DNA from: Streptomonospora mangrovi
GTDB lineage: Bacteria > Actinomycetota > Actinomycetes > Streptosporangiales > Streptosporangiaceae
Direction of reading: 5' to 3'
Assembly (NCBI RefSeq): GCF_027604915.1
Contig: NZ_JAJAQC010000006.1
Location: 1 to 33,273 of the forward strand
Length of the DNA stretch: 33,273 nt
Shown here: positions 11,901-20,967 of the stretch, piece by piece
Layout: each line of letters starts with the position of its first letter
Numbering within the stretch: the stretch's first letter is position 1
Made by a program: the position numbers and the translations under genes
Notes under the pieces: model-generated
Seen by the model: the letters and a program-made list of their open reading frames with translations, nothing else
What the model was told of the DNA's origin: nothing
Database searches by the model: none

Positions 11901-14900
11901 GACGGCGGCGGCGTCCTCCAGCGACAGCGCGCCCGCCACGCACGCGGCGGCGATCTCGCCCTGGGAGTGCCCCACGGCGGCCGCCGGGACCACGCCCACC
12001 GACCGCCACACGTGCGCCAGCCCCACCATGACCGCCCACAGGACCGGCTGCACGACGTCGACCCGCTCCAGCCCGGGGGCGTCGGGGCGGCCCTCCAGCA
12101 CCGCTGTCAGCGACCAGTCGACGTGGGGGGCCAGCGCCCGTTCGCACTCGGCGACGCATGCGCGGAAGGCGGCGGAGCCGCGCAGCAGGTCGCGGCCCAT
12201 GCCGGGCCACTGGGAGCCCTGGCCGGGGAAGACGAGGACGGGCCGGGCCGGAAGGTCGGCGCGGCCCCGGACGAGCCGCGCGTCGCCGTCTTCGTCGCGG
12301 GCGAGGGCGGCCAGTCCGCCGAGGAAGTCGTCGCGCCCCCGACCGAGGAGCACCGCCCGGTGCGCGAAGCGCGCACGGCCGGTGGCAAGCGCATGCCCGA
12401 CGTCCACCGCCCGCGCGTCGGGATCCGCCAGCACAGCGGCCCGCAACCGGACGGCCTGGTCCCGCACCGCCTCGGGCGCAGCGGCGGAGACCACCCAGGG
12501 CACCAGGTCGGTCGAGAAGGCCACCGGATGCGCGGGGGCGGGGGCGGCGCCGCTGCGGGTTTCGGACGCGCCTGTGGCGGCGTCCGCCGGGGTCTCATCG
12601 GCGCCCGCTGTGCGGATGGACGCCACCGAGCTTGGCCGCTCCGCCTCAAGCGCTCCGATCCGGCCGCCGATCTCCCACGCGCGGTCCCGGCCCCGGTCCG
12701 CGTGCGGGGCGGCCGTCAGCGTCCCGGCGCTCTCGCCGCCGGCGGACCGCCCGCCTTTCCCCGCTGTGCCACGCGGCCCGGCGCTTGCCGACTCGCAAGC
12801 CGCAGAGGCACCGGCCGCACCGGATCCCTCGACTGTCGCGGCGGAAGAGCCGTTGCGCGGGGTCGTGTGCGGCCTCCTTCCGGCGGGTGAGGGCGAGGTG
12901 GTGATGCGGGCGGCGGAAGTGGGGTCGTGCGGGTCGCCGGCCGGGAAGTCCCGGGTGTGGGCGGCGGGGGGCTGCTCCAGGATCAGGTGGGCGTTGGTGC
13001 CGCTGATACCGAACGACGACACCGCGCCGACCCGGGTTCCGGACACGCCGCTCCACTGACGCGGGCCGCCGGTGACCACGCCCAGGCCCGCACGGTCCCA
13101 GTCGACGAGCGGTGACAGCCCCCGCTCCGCGCCGGGCAGGGCCGGTATGACGCCTCGGCCGACGATTCCGACCAGGTTGACCAGCCCCGCAACCCCGGCC
13201 GCCGCCTGGGCGTGGGCGATGTTGGCCTTCACCGACCCCACCACAACCCCGCCCGCGCGCCCGTAGACCGCACCTAGCGCACCGGCCTCCACCGGGTCGC
13301 CCAGCACCGTCCCCGTGCCGTGGCCCTCCACCACGCCGACGGCCGAGGCGTCCACCCCGGCGTCAGCCAGCGCCGCACGCAGCACCGCCTCCTGCGCACG
13401 CCCCGAGGGCGCCGCCAAACCGTTGCTCGCGCCGTCCGAATTCACCGCGCTGCCCCGCACCACCCCCCACACACTCCGGCCCCGCCGCACGGCGTCACTC
13501 AGGCGCTCCAGCACCACGATCCCCGCGCCCTCGCCCCAGGCGGTGCCGTCGGCGGCGGCCGTGTACGGCTTGCAGCGGCCGTCCGGCGCGAGCCCGCCCT
13601 GGGCACTGAACTCGGTGAACATGCCCGGCGCGGCCATCACCGCGACCCCGCCCGCCAGCGCCAGGTCGCACTCCCCGCGCCGGAGCGCCTGCACCGCCTG
13701 GTGCACCGCGACCAGCGACGAGGAGCACGCGGTGTCGACGGTGACAGACGGCCCATTGAGCCCGAGCACGTAGGAGATGCGCCCCGACACCACGCTCACG
13801 GTGGTACCGGTGAGCAGGTGGCCCGCCGCGTTGCGGGCCGCCGGGGAGTGCATGCGCGGGCCGTAGTCCTGCGCCGTCGCGCCGACGAACACGCCCACCC
13901 GGCCGCCGCGCAGCGCCCCGGGGTCGACGCCCGCCCGCTCCAGGGCCTCCCACGCGGTCTCCAGCGCCAGCCGCTGCTGCGGGTCCATGGCCAGCGCCTC
14001 GCGCGGGCTCAGCCCGAAGAACCCGGCGTCGAACAGGTCGGCGTCGTGCAGGAACCCGCCCCGGCCCACCGCCGAGCGCACCGGCCGCTCCGGCCCCTCG
14101 TCGCCGCCCGGTCCCCGGCCGAGCAGGGCGGCGATGTCCCAGCCCCGGTTCGCCGGGAACTCCGACGTGCCGTCGCCCTGCGCCTCCGCCAGCCGCCACA
14201 GCTCCTCGGGCGACGCCACGCCGCCGGGGAACCGGCACCCGATGCCCACGATCGCCACCGGGTCCGGGCCGGGGCCGGGGCGCGCCGGCTTCGGCGCGGT
14301 GGCCCGTGCCGACGAGCCTCCCGCGCCGCCACCGCCGCCACCGCCGTCCCGCAGCCGCTCCACCAGCAGGTCGGGCGTTGGCGCGTCGAACACCAGGGTG
14401 GCGGGCAGCGACCGCGCCAGCGCCTCGCCGAGCCGGTCGCGTAGTTCCACCGCCATCACGGAGTCGAACCCCATGTCGTGGAAGCTGCGCCCGGTGTCGA
14501 CGGCGTCGGCCGACTCGTACCCCAGGATCTCGGCGGTCTGGGACAGCACGAGTTCCCGCAACCGCCGCCGCGCCGCCGCCCCGGCGGCCCCGCTAGAGAC
14601 ACCGTCCGAGCCGACCGCGTTGACCGCCCCGACCGCGCCCGCCCGGCCCTCTACAGCGTGCTCCCCCGCCGAGGCGTCCGGCCCCGCCGTCCCGGCGATG
14701 CTCACAGGCGTACCCACGCCGTGGTCCGCGACCGCCGGCCCCGCCGCCGCTCCCCTCGTCCCCCGCGCCGCCGCCTCGGCCCCCTCCTTGCCGGCGGCTC
14801 CCTCCTCCTCTGCGGCCAGGGGGAAGGAGCGGTACCGCCACGCGTACGTCGGCAGGTCCACCCGTTCGCCGTCGGTGCCCGGCACCGCGCGCCAGGACAA

Positions 14901-17543
14901 GTCCACTCCCGCCGTGTACAGCCCCGCCGCGTACTCCGCCGCCGCGCGCTCCTCCGTCTCCGCGCGCGGCCCCGGGACGAACGCCGCGCCCCGCCCGTCC
15001 GGGGCCGCCTCCAGGACCGTGCGGGCCAGGGCCGTCAGCGTGCCGCCCGGTCCCAGCTCGCAGAACACCGCCGCCCCGCGCGCCCGCAGGGCCGACACGC
15101 AGTCGGCGAAGCGCACCGGCTCCCGCGCCTGGCGCGCCCAGTGGTCGGGTGCGCCCAGCTCCGCCGCCCCCGCGACCTCCCCCGTCAGCCCCGACACCAG
15201 CAGCGGCCCCTCCCCCGGACCCACCGCCAGCCCCTCCGCCGCCGCGCGCAGCCCCGCCATCGCGGGCTCCACCAGCGGCGAGTGGAACGCGTGGCTCACC
15301 GCGAGCCGCCGCGTGCGCCGCCCCCGCGCGGCCAGGACGCGCGCCACCTCCTCGACCGCCGCCGCCTCCCCCGACACCACCACCGCCTGCGGCCCGTTGA
15401 CCGCCGCCAGCGCCACCCGGTCGGGTGCCGCCGCCACCAGCTCGCCGACCTCCTGTGCCGACGCCCCAACCGCCGCCATCGCCCCGCCCTCCGGCAGGGC
15501 GTCCAGCAGCCGCGCCCGCGCCGCCACCAGCGCGCAGGCGTCGGCCAGCCCCAGCAGCCCGGCCGCGTGCGCCGCGCTGATCTCGCCGACCGAGTGCCCC
15601 GCCACCAGCGCCGGGCGCACCCCCCACGACTCCACCAGCCGGTACAGCGCCACCTCCACCGCGAACAGCGCGGGCTGGGTGAACCCGGTGCGGTGCAGCA
15701 ACGCCGCCTCCGCCGTGCCCTCGGCCGCCCACAGCACCTCACGCAGCGGACGCGGCAGCAGCGGGTCCAGCTCCGCGCACACCGCGTCGAAGGCGGCGGC
15801 GAACGCCGGCGCCTCGGCGTGCAGGCGCCGCCCCATCCCCGCGTACTGGGTGCCCTGCCCGGGGAACAGCACGGCCACCGGTCCCGCGACCGCCCGGCCG
15901 CGCCGCACACCGGGCGCCCGCGCGCTCCGCTCGACGGCGGCGAGCCCGGTCAGCAGCTCCGCACGCCCTTCGGCCACCACCCCGGCGCGGTGGGCCAGGG
16001 GCGTGCGCGTGGCGGCCAGCGAGAACGCGAGGTCGCCGGGCCGCAGCCCCGGGCGCTCCGCCACGTGCCCGCGCAGCCGACCCGCCTGGGCGGCCAGCGC
16101 CTCCGCGCTCGCCGCCGAGATCACGAACGCCCGGTGCCGGCCGTCCCACGCGGACTCGGGTTCCGGGGCAGCCGGGCGGGCGCCGCGCGCGGGCGCCCCC
16201 TCACCGACCTCCCCCTCCCCGACCTGCGCCTCGCCTGGCTTCTCCTCGCCTGCCTCCTCCGACTTCCACCACGGCGCCGCGACGATGACGTGGCAGTCGG
16301 TGCCGCCCATGCCGAACGACGACACCCCCGCCACCGGCGGCCGCCCCGGGTGCGGCCAGGGCTCGGCCGCCACCTGCACCCGCAGGCCCAGCTCGGCCAG
16401 CGGGACGCGCGGGTGCGGCGCGGCGAAGTTGAGGCTGGGCACCAGTTCCCCGTGCGCCACCCCCAGCACCGCTTTGAGCAGCCCCGCGATCCCGGCGGCC
16501 GCGCCGAGGTGGCCGATGTTGGTCTTGACCGACCCCACCCGCAGCGGGTCGTCCGCCTCGCCCGGGTCTCCCACTGCCCGCGCCGCCCCCATGACCTCGC
16601 CCAGCGCCGCCGCCTCCACCGGGTCGCCGGCGCGCGTGCCCGTGCCGTGCAGCTCCACGTAGTCCACCCGACCGGGCGCCAGCCCCGCGTCGCGCAGCGC
16701 CCCCCGGATCGCCTCGGCCTGGCCCGCGCGCCCGGGCGCCGCCAGCCCCTCGGTGGCGCCGTCGTGGGCGACCGCGCCGCCCAGCAGCACCGCGTGCACC
16801 CGGTCGCCGTCGCGCCGGGCGTCGGCCAGCCGCTTGAGCAGCACCACCGCTGCGCCCTCGCCGCGCGCGTACCCGTTGGCGCGGGCGTCGAAGGTGAAGC
16901 ACCGGTCGTCGGGCGAGAGCGCCCCGAACAGCTCCTCGCGGCGCGCCGCCGCCGAGGTCAGGTTGAGGTGCACACCTCCGGCCAGCGCCGCGTCGGTCTC
17001 GCCCCGGCGCAGGCTCGCCATGGCCAGGTGCACCGCCACCAGCGACGACGACTGCCCGGTGTCGACGGTGATGCTGGGCCCGCGCAGGTCCAGCGCGTGG
17101 GACACCCGGTTGGCGACGACCCCCCGGCCGCACCCGGTGAGCGTGCGGCGGGTGGTCCCCCCGGGCGGTTCGGGGGCGTCGCCCATCGTGCCGGCGAACA
17201 CGCCGGTGCGGCTGCCGCGCAGGGTTTGCGGGGCGATCCGCGCGTCCTCGACCGCCTCCCAGGCCAGGTGCAGCAGCAGCCGCTGGCGCGGGTCCATGGC
17301 CGCGGCCTCGACGGGGGCGACGCCGAACGGCTCGGGGTCGAACGCGTCGGCCGCCACGAACCCGCCGTGGTGCCCGCCCGCGCCCGCCGCGCGCCCCGGC
17401 GGCGGCGCCGTGATGGCGTCGCGCCCCTCGGCCAGCAGCCGGCGCAGCGCCTGCGGGTGGTCCGCGCCGGGCAGGCGGCAGGCCATGCCCACCACCGCGA
17501 TCACCGCGGTGTCCCGCGCGCCCTCCGCACGGCGCTGCGCCAT
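5937..17543 (-). CDS. Type I polyketide synthase, loading module plus module 1 (KSQ-AT-ACP-KS-AT-DH-ER-KR-ACP)
   Basis: A 3868-residue first PKS of the line. Loading module: the KS has Gln164 in VDTGQSSSL in place of Cys, the KSQ decarboxylase signature. Its AT has Ser651 in GHSVG and HAFH at 751-754 (malonyl type), and the ACP carries Ser1028, so the starter is probably acetyl. Module 1: KS Cys1273; AT Ser1860 in GHSQG with YASH at 1960-1963 (methylmalonyl type); DH His2168 ([11 protein letters not shown]) and Asp2526; ER cofactor motif HAAAGGVG at 3224; KR with LDD and Tyr3557; ACP Ser3735. All catalytic residues I can check are present, so full reduction is expected. The C-terminal tail ([10 protein letters not shown]) is a docking element. 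The DH and structural KR hold long low-complexity insertions. I chose the ATG at 17543 (GGGGTG just upstream); an in-frame GTG at 17618 would add 25 residues but has a poor ribosome site. Confidence 0.93.
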   Translation of the reverse strand: MAQRRAEGARDTAVIAVVGMACRLPGADHPQALRRLLAEGRDAITAPPPGRAAGAGGHHGGFVAADAFDPEPFGVAPVEAAAMDPRQRLLLHLAWEAVEDARIAPQTLRGSRTGVFAGTMGDAPEPPGGTTRRTLTGCGRGVVANRVSHALDLRGPSITVDTGQSSSLVAVHLAMASLRRGETDAALAGGVHLNLTSAAARREELFGALSPDDRCFTFDARANGYARGEGAAVVLLKRLADARRDGDRVHAVLLGGAVAHDGATEGLAAPGRAGQAEAIRGALRDAGLAPGRVDYVELHGTGTRAGDPVEAAALGEVMGAARAVGDPGEADDPLRVGSVKTNIGHLGAAAGIAGLLKAVLGVAHGELVPSLNFAAPHPRVPLAELGLRVQVAAEPWPHPGRPPVAGVSSFGMGGTDCHVIVAAPWWKSEEAGEEKPGEAQVGEGEVGEGAPARGARPAAPEPESAWDGRHRAFVISAASAEALAAQAGRLRGHVAERPGLRPGDLAFSLAATRTPLAHRAGVVAEGRAELLTGLAAVERSARAPGVRRGRAVAGPVAVLFPGQGTQYAGMGRRLHAEAPAFAAAFDAVCAELDPLLPRPLREVLWAAEGTAEAALLHRTGFTQPALFAVEVALYRLVESWGVRPALVAGHSVGEISAAHAAGLLGLADACALVAARARLLDALPEGGAMAAVGASAQEVGELVAAAPDRVALAAVNGPQAVVVSGEAAAVEEVARVLAARGRRTRRLAVSHAFHSPLVEPAMAGLRAAAEGLAVGPGEGPLLVSGLTGEVAGAAELGAPDHWARQAREPVRFADCVSALRARGAAVFCELGPGGTLTALARTVLEAAPDGRGAAFVPGPRAETEERAAAEYAAGLYTAGVDLSWRAVPGTDGERVDLPTYAWRYRSFPLAAEEEGAAGKEGAEAAARGTRGAAAGPAVADHGVGTPVSIAGTAGPDASAGEHAVEGRAGAVGAVNAVGSDGVSSGAAGAAARRRLRELVLSQTAEILGYESADAVDTGRSFHDMGFDSVMAVELRDRLGEALARSLPATLVFDAPTPDLLVERLRDGGGGGGGAGGSSARATAPKPARPGPGPDPVAIVGIGCRFPGGVASPEELWRLAEAQGDGTSEFPANRGWDIAALLGRGPGGDEGPERPVRSAVGRGGFLHDADLFDAGFFGLSPREALAMDPQQRLALETAWEALERAGVDPGALRGGRVGVFVGATAQDYGPRMHSPAARNAAGHLLTGTTVSVVSGRISYVLGLNGPSVTVDTACSSSLVAVHQAVQALRRGECDLALAGGVAVMAAPGMFTEFSAQGGLAPDGRCKPYTAAADGTAWGEGAGIVVLERLSDAVRRGRSVWGVVRGSAVNSDGASNGLAAPSGRAQEAVLRAALADAGVDASAVGVVEGHGTGTVLGDPVEAGALGAVYGRAGGVVVGSVKANIAHAQAAAGVAGLVNLVGIVGRGVIPALPGAERGLSPLVDWDRAGLGVVTGGPRQWSGVSGTRVGAVSSFGISGTNAHLILEQPPAAHTRDFPAGDPHDPTSAARITTSPSPAGRRPHTTPRNGSSAATVEGSGAAGASAACESASAGPRGTAGKGGRSAGGESAGTLTAAPHADRGRDRAWEIGGRIGALEAERPSSVASIRTAGADETPADAATGASETRSGAAPAPAHPVAFSTDLVPWVVSAAAPEAVRDQAVRLRAAVLADPDARAVDVGHALATGRARFAHRAVLLGRGRDDFLGGLAALARDEDGDARLVRGRADLPARPVLVFPGQGSQWPGMGRDLLRGSAAFRACVAECERALAPHVDWSLTAVLEGRPDAPGLERVDVVQPVLWAVMVGLAHVWRSVGVVPAAAVGHSQGEIAAACVAGALSLEDAAAVVALRSRAVRDLVGGGAMASLAEPAERTGRRDAVRSGAVHVAAVNGPSATVVAGEPDAVARLVAAAEAEGVRARAIDVDYASHTPHVAAARERITADLAAISPRDGDVPLFSTVTGGPVDGSALDAGHWYANLREPVRFGAAVRALAGAGHRMFVECAPHPVLTAAVEDGLAEAGVEGAALGTLRRDDGGADRFLTSAAQAHVRGADVDWTPFLPAAARAGAVRLPTYAFQRRRYWLAAAEETADPAHLGQRGTGHPIVGAAVDLAEGGGAVCTGRVSVRDLPWLADHAVNGRVLLPGAAFAEIAVRAGDHVGCRVLEELVLEEPLELPGPDDGGAAVHVQVAVEPPDEDGRRRLTVHSRPDADADDAAHPWQRHATGVLAVGPEAGPSVGTAFPGGRDTEAEAPGAEGAPPGGRRGGHGRGAAPAEAAHPAHGDQAATARDEALGCGSAAVDGGGGGNRQGPTEGSRGDGGGGAAGHASAPSRPAVEDAVGGLPGREKAASPAQGAAGLGSDGGASGRGRTGGRREDRDGGASGAPGSAEAGMRRRTGGGSVGEADAVGTGAAAVPDAPPFSGTGGGEWPPAGAQSVDLADGYARLAERGHGYGPGFRGLTALWRCGSGFAAEVALPEPLRGDAGAFGLHPALLDAALHALLLADPAEGARLPHVWSGVRLHAAGATDLRVLFRVADRERQDGGPAGSAAALTLLDPSGAPVATVERVTLRPPPAAPDGAASADLHVVEWREVEDPPPPASGPWAVVAAPHPVARAVTGFAPWGGPGDATMTADAPDCARPGDRANSGRLHHQGSAGSVLGGGVAEGAELADAGRSRRGGFAADGRSAEPAAPACSGRDGSAEGGRPSDPAVPVDGADPVGPGRTRRGGVAEGAEPARSGLPHHDGSATLALGGGVAEGAEPADAGRSRRGGFAADGRPAEPAAPACSGRDGSAEGGRPSDPAVPVDGADPVGPGRSRHGGVAEDAERARPGRPRRDGLPEGGQIADPAVPADHARPGRAPRGGFVDGGRPADLGEPADPAEVDRLHQGADTTDAADIAFRGLADLRLALDGGLPPPAAVVVHCGAGPDLDPRRAAHAVARRVLDLAQWWVRDSRLDASRLVLVTRGAVAATPRDRLDGLAQAPAWGLLRSAQAEHPGRFVLVDDDGHTPSPRLLRRAVATGEPQVALRAGRLLTPRVAPAPAPLAFPPGPWHLAAGAGGSAADVAPLPAPWAAEPPPPGHVRVAVRAAGLNFRDVVVALGLLPDETGMGIEGAGVVTATAPDVADLAPGDRVLGVFDAAFGPVAVADRRRLVRIPPRWSFERAAAVPVVHLTAYHGLVTLAGLRAGETVLVHAAAGGVGTAAVALARHLGAEVFATASPAKWPLLRAMGLDDDHIASSRDTAFAGRFRAATGGRGVDVVLNALAGEAVDASLGLLAEGGRFLEMGKTDRRDPARVAAAHPGRRYLPYSLPDLPPEDVGRMLAEVLALFEDGGLGGTAPPPPHRRALADAPAALRDLQRGATAGKTVLIPPRPLDPAGTVLVTGGTGTLGVRLARHLVTAHGAGRLLLAGRGGPMAPGAAEAMAELTALGAEVEVRACDVADRAAVAALLAAVPPDRPLTAVVHAAGVLDDATLTALTREGLDRALAAKVDGAWHLHELTAEADLAAFVLFSSALGVLGAPGQANYAAANAFLDGLAHHRRARGLPATSLAWGLWAERSGLTGRLGAAGTARVRRCGLVPMPTVRALDLFDAALALDRPLLLPARLCAPDRGGQRRGAAPGRPAAARAPGETADAGARDRAAGPTAATGTGPQALARRLSGLPAEDRRAVLLDLVRGHAAVVLGHASPTALTPGRPLTEAGIDSLTAVELRNRLNAATGLRLPATVLFDHPTPDALAARLERDPDLRAAAPPAEDTAPAPQAAEEPERAELLRALAGIPLHRLREAGLPALVRDLVRAEEPAPPPPPGEGAAAIDAMSVADLVDLALGDPDDHPDAP
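8941..9492. repeat. In-frame 276-bp tandem repeat, two copies, in the DH-ER linker of module 1
   Basis: Copy 1 is 8941-9216 and copy 2 is 9217-9492. The core 8982-9195 differs from 9258-9471 at about seven bases; the edges are less similar. The period is 92 codons, so the reading frame is kept. The encoded peptide (residues about 2685-2868) is itself built of shorter degenerate units of roughly 20 residues, with a theme like [15 protein letters not shown]. It lies in what should be the structural KR half. Confidence 0.9.
10150..10760 (-). other. Low-complexity Gly/Ala/Arg/Pro-rich insertion splitting the module 1 DH domain
   Basis: Between the N-terminal hot-dog half of the DH (His2168) and the C-terminal half (Asp2526) there are 358 residues, against roughly 160 in ordinary modular PKS DH domains. 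About 200 residues (approx. 2262-2465) are runs of Gly, Ala, Arg, Glu and Pro with no recognisable fold. The insertion sits where the two halves join. The frame is open throughout and the sequence resumes as normal DH (GYGPGFRGL), so it is translated and not a frameshift. Confidence 0.8.
13151..13336. repeat. Near-identical KS patch shared with module 2 KS (4743-4928)
   Basis: Module 1 copy of the patch described at 4743-4928. Both copies encode NIAH where most KS domains, including the loading KSQ of this same protein, have NIGH. The catalytic His and the preceding Lys are kept. Confidence 0.8.
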
Positions 17544-17874
17544 GTCACCCCACCCCGCCCATGGTCGGTCGACCGCGCCGCCCGCGGCGGCGCGCCGTGA
17601 ATTCCTCTTTTCCGCCACCGGATGCGCCGGGAACGCCGCAATTTCGTCCCCGGAATGGCCTCGTCCGCGTCAGCGCGCGGTTACGGCCGGTGGCGCGGCG
17701 CTCGGTCAGCCGCGGCCGGCGCGGCCCCGCGCGCGGGCTGCCGCCCCGCCGCGCGTGCGCCCGTGGCGGGCCGGGCACCCCTCGGGGGGAATGCGTCGGG
17801 CGGGCTGGTCAGCGTAACGCGCGTCCTGTGCCATATCAGGCCCCGGAGGTAGAGAAGGGGGATCTTGCCGAGCA

Positions 17875-17925
17875 GCCGCCAAAAGGGATGTTCGCCCCAA
17901 TGGAAACATGTGTCGCTTTGGCGGC
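17875..17925. promoter_or_regulatory. Inverted repeat with 9-bp arms in the PKS leader
   Basis: GCCGCCAAA at 17875-17883 faces TTTGGCGGC at 17917-17925, a perfect 9-bp inverted repeat with 33 bases between the arms. It starts just downstream of the predicted PKS transcription start. It could be an operator bound by a dimeric regulator or a leader hairpin; no matching regulator is in the window. Confidence 0.4.
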
Positions 17926-17937
17926 AACAACACAGAG

Positions 17938-17966
17938 ATCGTAACTCCCACCTATAAGCAGAGCAA
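17938..17966 (-). promoter_or_regulatory. Predicted sigma-70-type promoter for the PKS operon
   Basis: On the minus strand, TTGCTC (17966-17961) is followed after 17 bases by TACGAT (17943-17938), a good match to a -35/-10 pair. Transcription would start near 17931, leaving a leader of about 390 nt before the PKS ATG at 17543. The box is found by eye only. Confidence 0.45.
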
Positions 17967-18057
17967 TAGCATTGCGAAATTCACCGGAGGCGAAGATCGT
18001 TTTCCGCATTTCTCGCGGAAATCACCCGCCGAGGGAGTAACCAGTGGTACACGAGAG

Positions 18058-18101
18058 CCGTCCGGCCCGGTTTCCCCGCGTGGGGAGACCGGGCCGGACG
18101 G
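18058..18101 (-). terminator. 20-bp stem-loop terminator downstream of the conservon operon
   Basis: Bases 18058-18077 pair with 18082-18101 around the loop GCGT. All 20 positions pair, one as a G-T wobble. It lies 26 bp past the flavoprotein stop, in the place of an operon terminator. There is no T-run, as is common in high-GC actinobacteria. It may also stop transcription from the other side. Confidence 0.8.
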
Positions 18102-18127
18102 CGTGGTGACGGTGTTTCGGCTGCGCG

Positions 18128-19390
18128 CTATCGGTGCTTGTTGGCCGCCGCAACCTGGGCGATGTAGGCGCGGGCCTTCACCGGGTCGTACAGCCAGTTC
18201 TGGTAGTCCGGCGGGTAGTCCCACCCCTGGATCCAGCGGTCGCCGATCTCCGGGTAGGCCGTGGCGCCGGCCAGCATCTCCGTGAAGTGCTCGGGCAGCG
18301 GCTGCTCCCACAGCCCGGAGTTCATCGCCGCCCAGTGCTGCACGGGCAGGCCGTACTCCCAGAACCGCTCGAACGCGTCGGTGAGGAACTTGGCGTCGAA
18401 GGGCCGGTCGCCGTGCTCCACGATGCTGGCCAGGTAGCTGCGGGCGCACCGGGTGGAGTGGTTCCAGCCCTGCCCCACGAACGGGTCCATCGTGATCACC
18501 ACATCGGCGATCCCCAGCACCAGCCCGCCCGAGGGCAGCACGCCCACCGGGTTGCGCACCTGCGGGGTCAGGTGCTCCACCAGCGTGCTGTTGCCGTCGA
18601 CCAGCGAGGCGTCGCGCACCCGCTCGTAGTAGTCGGGCGCGTACTTGCTGAGCAGGTCGCGCATCCGCCGCCACTGCTCCTCGGGGCGCGGCCGGTCGGG
18701 CCAGGCGTCCATCGGGCCGCCGCGCTTGTCGCCGAGGAACAGCGAGTGGCAGGGGCCCTCGGAGGTCAGGAACGGCGTCAGGATCATGTTGCCGGCCTCG
18801 GCGGTGGAGGCCGCCCAGCCGATGGTCTCGTCCTCGCCGGGGTCGGCCGCCACGTCGTAGATGTTGGCCTGGGCCACCACGCGCGGGCGCGCCCCGGTGA
18901 ACCGCCCGGGGTCGGGGTCGAACAGCGCGCCCAGCTCACCGTGGCCCACGGCGACCACGATGAGGTCGAACATCCGGGAGAAGTAGTCGAGGTCGCTGAG
19001 GGTGACCCCGTGGATGACCACCTTGCCGCCGGAGTCCTCGAAGTACTCCAGCCAGTCCGCCATCTTCACCCGCCGGTCGATGGAGACCGTGTACTGGTCG
19101 GCCCGGCCGGTGCGCCCGGTGAGCTGGATGGGCGGGTCGCCGCCCGGCGGGTAGAGGTGGATCTTGAACTTCTCCACCTGGGGCGCCTGCGCGCTCCAGA
19201 AGTCCAGGTGCAGCTCGCGCTCGTACTCCAGCGCGGTGGGGAAGGTGAGCTGCGTGACGGCGGGCCGGCCGGTGCGGATCTCGATGGAGGTCTGCCCGGT
19301 GATGACCGTGACGTCGTATCCGTGGTTGAGCAGCCCGTGGGCCAGGTGGAGGCCCGAGTGCCCCGCGCCGACGATGAGGATCTTGCGCAT
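18128..19390 (-). CDS. FAD-dependent monooxygenase of the styrene/indole monooxygenase (StyA-like) type
   Basis: A 420-residue soluble flavoprotein. The N-terminus is an FAD-binding Rossmann motif (ILIVGAGHSGLHLA, Gly8, Gly10 and Gly13), and a late motif MDPFVGQGWN (about residue 306) matches the DP-GQG flavin-contact element of this monooxygenase group. Length fits StyA proteins (about 415). By family knowledge such enzymes take reduced FAD from a separate reductase and epoxidise or hydroxylate an aromatic or alkene; no reductase gene is in the window. The ATG at 19390 has AGAAGGA ten bases upstream, and the gene starts 62 bp after the conservon GTPase-like gene, so it is probably its last cistron. 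It could instead be a tailoring enzyme for the adjacent polyketide, though a terminator and opposite-side promoter separate them. Substrate unknown. Confidence 0.8.
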   Translation of the reverse strand: MRKILIVGAGHSGLHLAHGLLNHGYDVTVITGQTSIEIRTGRPAVTQLTFPTALEYERELHLDFWSAQAPQVEKFKIHLYPPGGDPPIQLTGRTGRADQYTVSIDRRVKMADWLEYFEDSGGKVVIHGVTLSDLDYFSRMFDLIVVAVGHGELGALFDPDPGRFTGARPRVVAQANIYDVAADPGEDETIGWAASTAEAGNMILTPFLTSEGPCHSLFLGDKRGGPMDAWPDRPRPEEQWRRMRDLLSKYAPDYYERVRDASLVDGNSTLVEHLTPQVRNPVGVLPSGGLVLGIADVVITMDPFVGQGWNHSTRCARSYLASIVEHGDRPFDAKFLTDAFERFWEYGLPVQHWAAMNSGLWEQPLPEHFTEMLAGATAYPEIGDRWIQGWDYPPDYQNWLYDPVKARAYIAQVAAANKHR

Positions 19391-19452
19391 CTAAAGTTTT
19401 CCTTCTCGGGAGTGGGCGGGAGGGACCGCCGGGGCGCCCGCCCTCGCGGTGG

Positions 19453-20049
19453 TCACCCCACGGGCGCGGCGGCGGCGTTGGTCGACAGGGCGTAGCGCAG
19501 CAGCGTCTTGAGCACGGTGCCCCCCGAGGACCGGTCGCGCGCGTCGAAGTCGAGGATCGGCACGCTGGGGCTGACCTCCAGCGCCTCGCGCACCTGCTCG
19601 GTGGTGTACTCCAACTGGCCGTCGAACCGGTTGAGGGCCACGATGTAGGGGATGCGCCGGTTGGTCTCGAAGTAGTCGACCGCCTCGAAGCTCTCGGCCA
19701 GCCGGCGGCAGTCAACCACCACGACCGCGCCCACGGCGCCGCGCACCAGGTCGTCCCACATGAACCAGAACCGGGTCTGGCCGGGCGTGCCGAACATGTA
19801 CATGATGAGCTGCTGGTCGACCGTGATCCGGCCGAAGTCCATGGCCACCGTCGTGGTGACCTTGTGGGGGGTGGCCGAGATGTCGTCGTGCCCGATGCTC
19901 GCCTCGGTCATGACGGCCTCGGTGGTCACCGCCGGGATCTCCGAGACCGAGCCCACCAGCGTGGTCTTGCCCGCTCCGAATCCTCCGGCGATGACGATCT
20001 TGGTCGACATCTTGGTCGGGATGTCACTGGAATAGTCGTTCGAGACCAC
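19453..20049 (-). CDS. cvnD: Conservon small GTPase-like ATP/GTP-binding protein (CvnD)
   Basis: A 198-residue P-loop protein of the bacterial Ras-like family found in actinobacterial conservons. The Walker A motif is GGFGAGKTT at residues 22-30. The switch-II region reads FGTPGQTRFWFMWDDL, and the guanine-specificity loop is LNRFDG in place of NKxD, which is usual for this family. In characterised conservons such proteins cycle with the roadblock protein and dock to the kinase at the membrane. The GTG at 20049 overlaps the end of the DUF742 gene by 26 bp and has GGAGAGGG about six bases upstream; an in-frame ATG at codon 14 is an alternative. Gene order kinase, roadblock, DUF742, GTPase is the standard conservon order, which makes the call firm. 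Confidence 0.95.
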   Translation of the reverse strand: MVSNDYSSDIPTKMSTKIVIAGGFGAGKTTLVGSVSEIPAVTTEAVMTEASIGHDDISATPHKVTTTVAMDFGRITVDQQLIMYMFGTPGQTRFWFMWDDLVRGAVGAVVVVDCRRLAESFEAVDYFETNRRIPYIVALNRFDGQLEYTTEQVREALEVSPSVPILDFDARDRSSGGTVLKTLLRYALSTNAAAAPVG

Positions 20050-20383
20050 GGAGCGCCCTCTCCAGTACCTGGTTCTCAGACGGGCTGTTGCCCGTGATGG
20101 TCGGGTGGATGTAGACGAGACCCAGCTCCGCGAGGTCGCTCAGCAGGACCTGGGCCACCCCCAGCGGGATCTTGAGTTCGGCGGAGACCTCGGCCACCGA
20201 GCGCGTCTCCCGGCACAGCACGTAGATGCGCTGCGACTCCGGCATCAGCTTGGCGGGCGGATCGTTGCTGGGATCCGCGGTCGAGACGAGCGTCTGCACC
20301 ATGAGCGGGTGGCGCGACCGGGTCCGCCCGCCCGTGAAGGTGTAGGGGCGGATGCGCGAACCCCTGCGCTTGCGGTAGCTCAT
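20024..20383 (-). CDS. cvnC: Conservon DUF742 protein (CvnC)
   Basis: A 119-residue DUF742 protein. The N-terminus is basic, with an RPYTFTGGRT motif at about 12-21, and is followed by a winged-helix-like second half with LKIPLGVAQVLLSDLAELGL at about 70-89. The family has no known enzymatic activity and is thought to be a partner in the conservon signalling complex. It lies between the roadblock gene (52-bp gap) and the GTPase-like gene (26-bp overlap), indicating translational coupling with the latter. Confidence 0.95.
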   Translation of the reverse strand: MSYRKRRGSRIRPYTFTGGRTRSRHPLMVQTLVSTADPSNDPPAKLMPESQRIYVLCRETRSVAEVSAELKIPLGVAQVLLSDLAELGLVYIHPTITGNSPSENQVLERALRGLERLFQ

Positions 20384-20435
20384 AACTGTGGCAACCTCTT
20401 CATGATTCAGCTCCAGCCTGGACGGCCGCCGGCGC

Positions 20436-20861
20436 CTAGTTCCCGATCACTTCGCGGAGTTCGGAGCGCAACTGCGGAGTGAGCGCGTGCCCGACGTTCT
20501 CCACGAGGCGGGTCATCTGGTAGGCGACGATCTTCATGTCGGCCGTGGGCGCGCTGAGCACCGCCAGGCACGAGCCGTCGCTGATCGACATCACGAACAG
20601 GTGGCCGTGCTGCATCCGCACGATGAGCTGCTCGCACTCCCCCTTGGCGAACAGCTTGGCCCCGCCCACCGCCAGGCTGTGCATGCCGCTGGCGATGGCG
20701 GCCAACTGCTCGGCGTGCTCCTCGGGGAAGTCGCGCGATGAGGTGAGCACCAGGCCGTCGGAGGACACGACGACCGCGTGGTCCACGCCCGGGACGTCGT
20801 TGACGAAGTTGGAGATCAGCCAGGCGAAGTTCTCTGCGGTGACGCTCATCTGGTCGTTCAT
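20436..20861 (-). CDS. cvnB: Conservon roadblock/LC7 domain protein (CvnB)
   Basis: A 141-residue single-domain roadblock/LC7 protein. The domain spans about residues 10-105 and contains the hallmark VVVSSDGLVL followed by HAEQLAAIASGMHSLA. By family knowledge these MglB-like proteins dimerise and act as partners or activators of the small GTPase-like protein in the same operon. The ATG at 20861 has GGAAC six bases upstream; a second ATG four codons later is possible. No odd features. Confidence 0.95.
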   Translation of the reverse strand: MNDQMSVTAENFAWLISNFVNDVPGVDHAVVVSSDGLVLTSSRDFPEEHAEQLAAIASGMHSLAVGGAKLFAKGECEQLIVRMQHGHLFVMSISDGSCLAVLSAPTADMKIVAYQMTRLVENVGHALTPQLRSELREVIGN

Positions 20862-20967
20862 GGCAGTTCCAGCCCCTTGCTAGGCGGATGGGTGACGAGG
20901 TCGGCACCGGCGCGGCCGAAGGGGCGGCGCCGCGGCGTGCGGTGTCGGTCGGAGGGTCGGAGCACGC

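Larger units (their letters stand above)
17544..18057. other. Non-coding control region between PKS operon and conservon operon
   Basis: I see no convincing gene here. The stretch is less GC-rich than its surroundings near 17880-18020. It contains the candidate PKS promoter, the 9-bp inverted repeat, a small palindrome GCAAT-AGC-ATTGC at 17963-17975 overlapping the -35 box, and a 7-bp inverted repeat TTTCCGC/GCGGAAA at 18001-18021. Small open frames on either strand lack coding character. Confidence 0.6.

Noticed and set aside
17543-17618. GTG at 17618 as the PKS start
   Set aside because: Possible but less likely: a poor ribosome site and 25 extra non-conserved residues before a normal KS start; kept as an alternative.
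17706-17951. An 81-codon minus-strand frame in the PKS leader
   Set aside because: Its start lies in or before the predicted promoter, composition is Arg/Ala/Pro-rich, and there is no good ribosome site.
18043-18111. A short plus-strand frame starting GTG after a GAGGGAG-like site
   Set aside because: Most of it is the terminator hairpin; 22 residues with no visible function.
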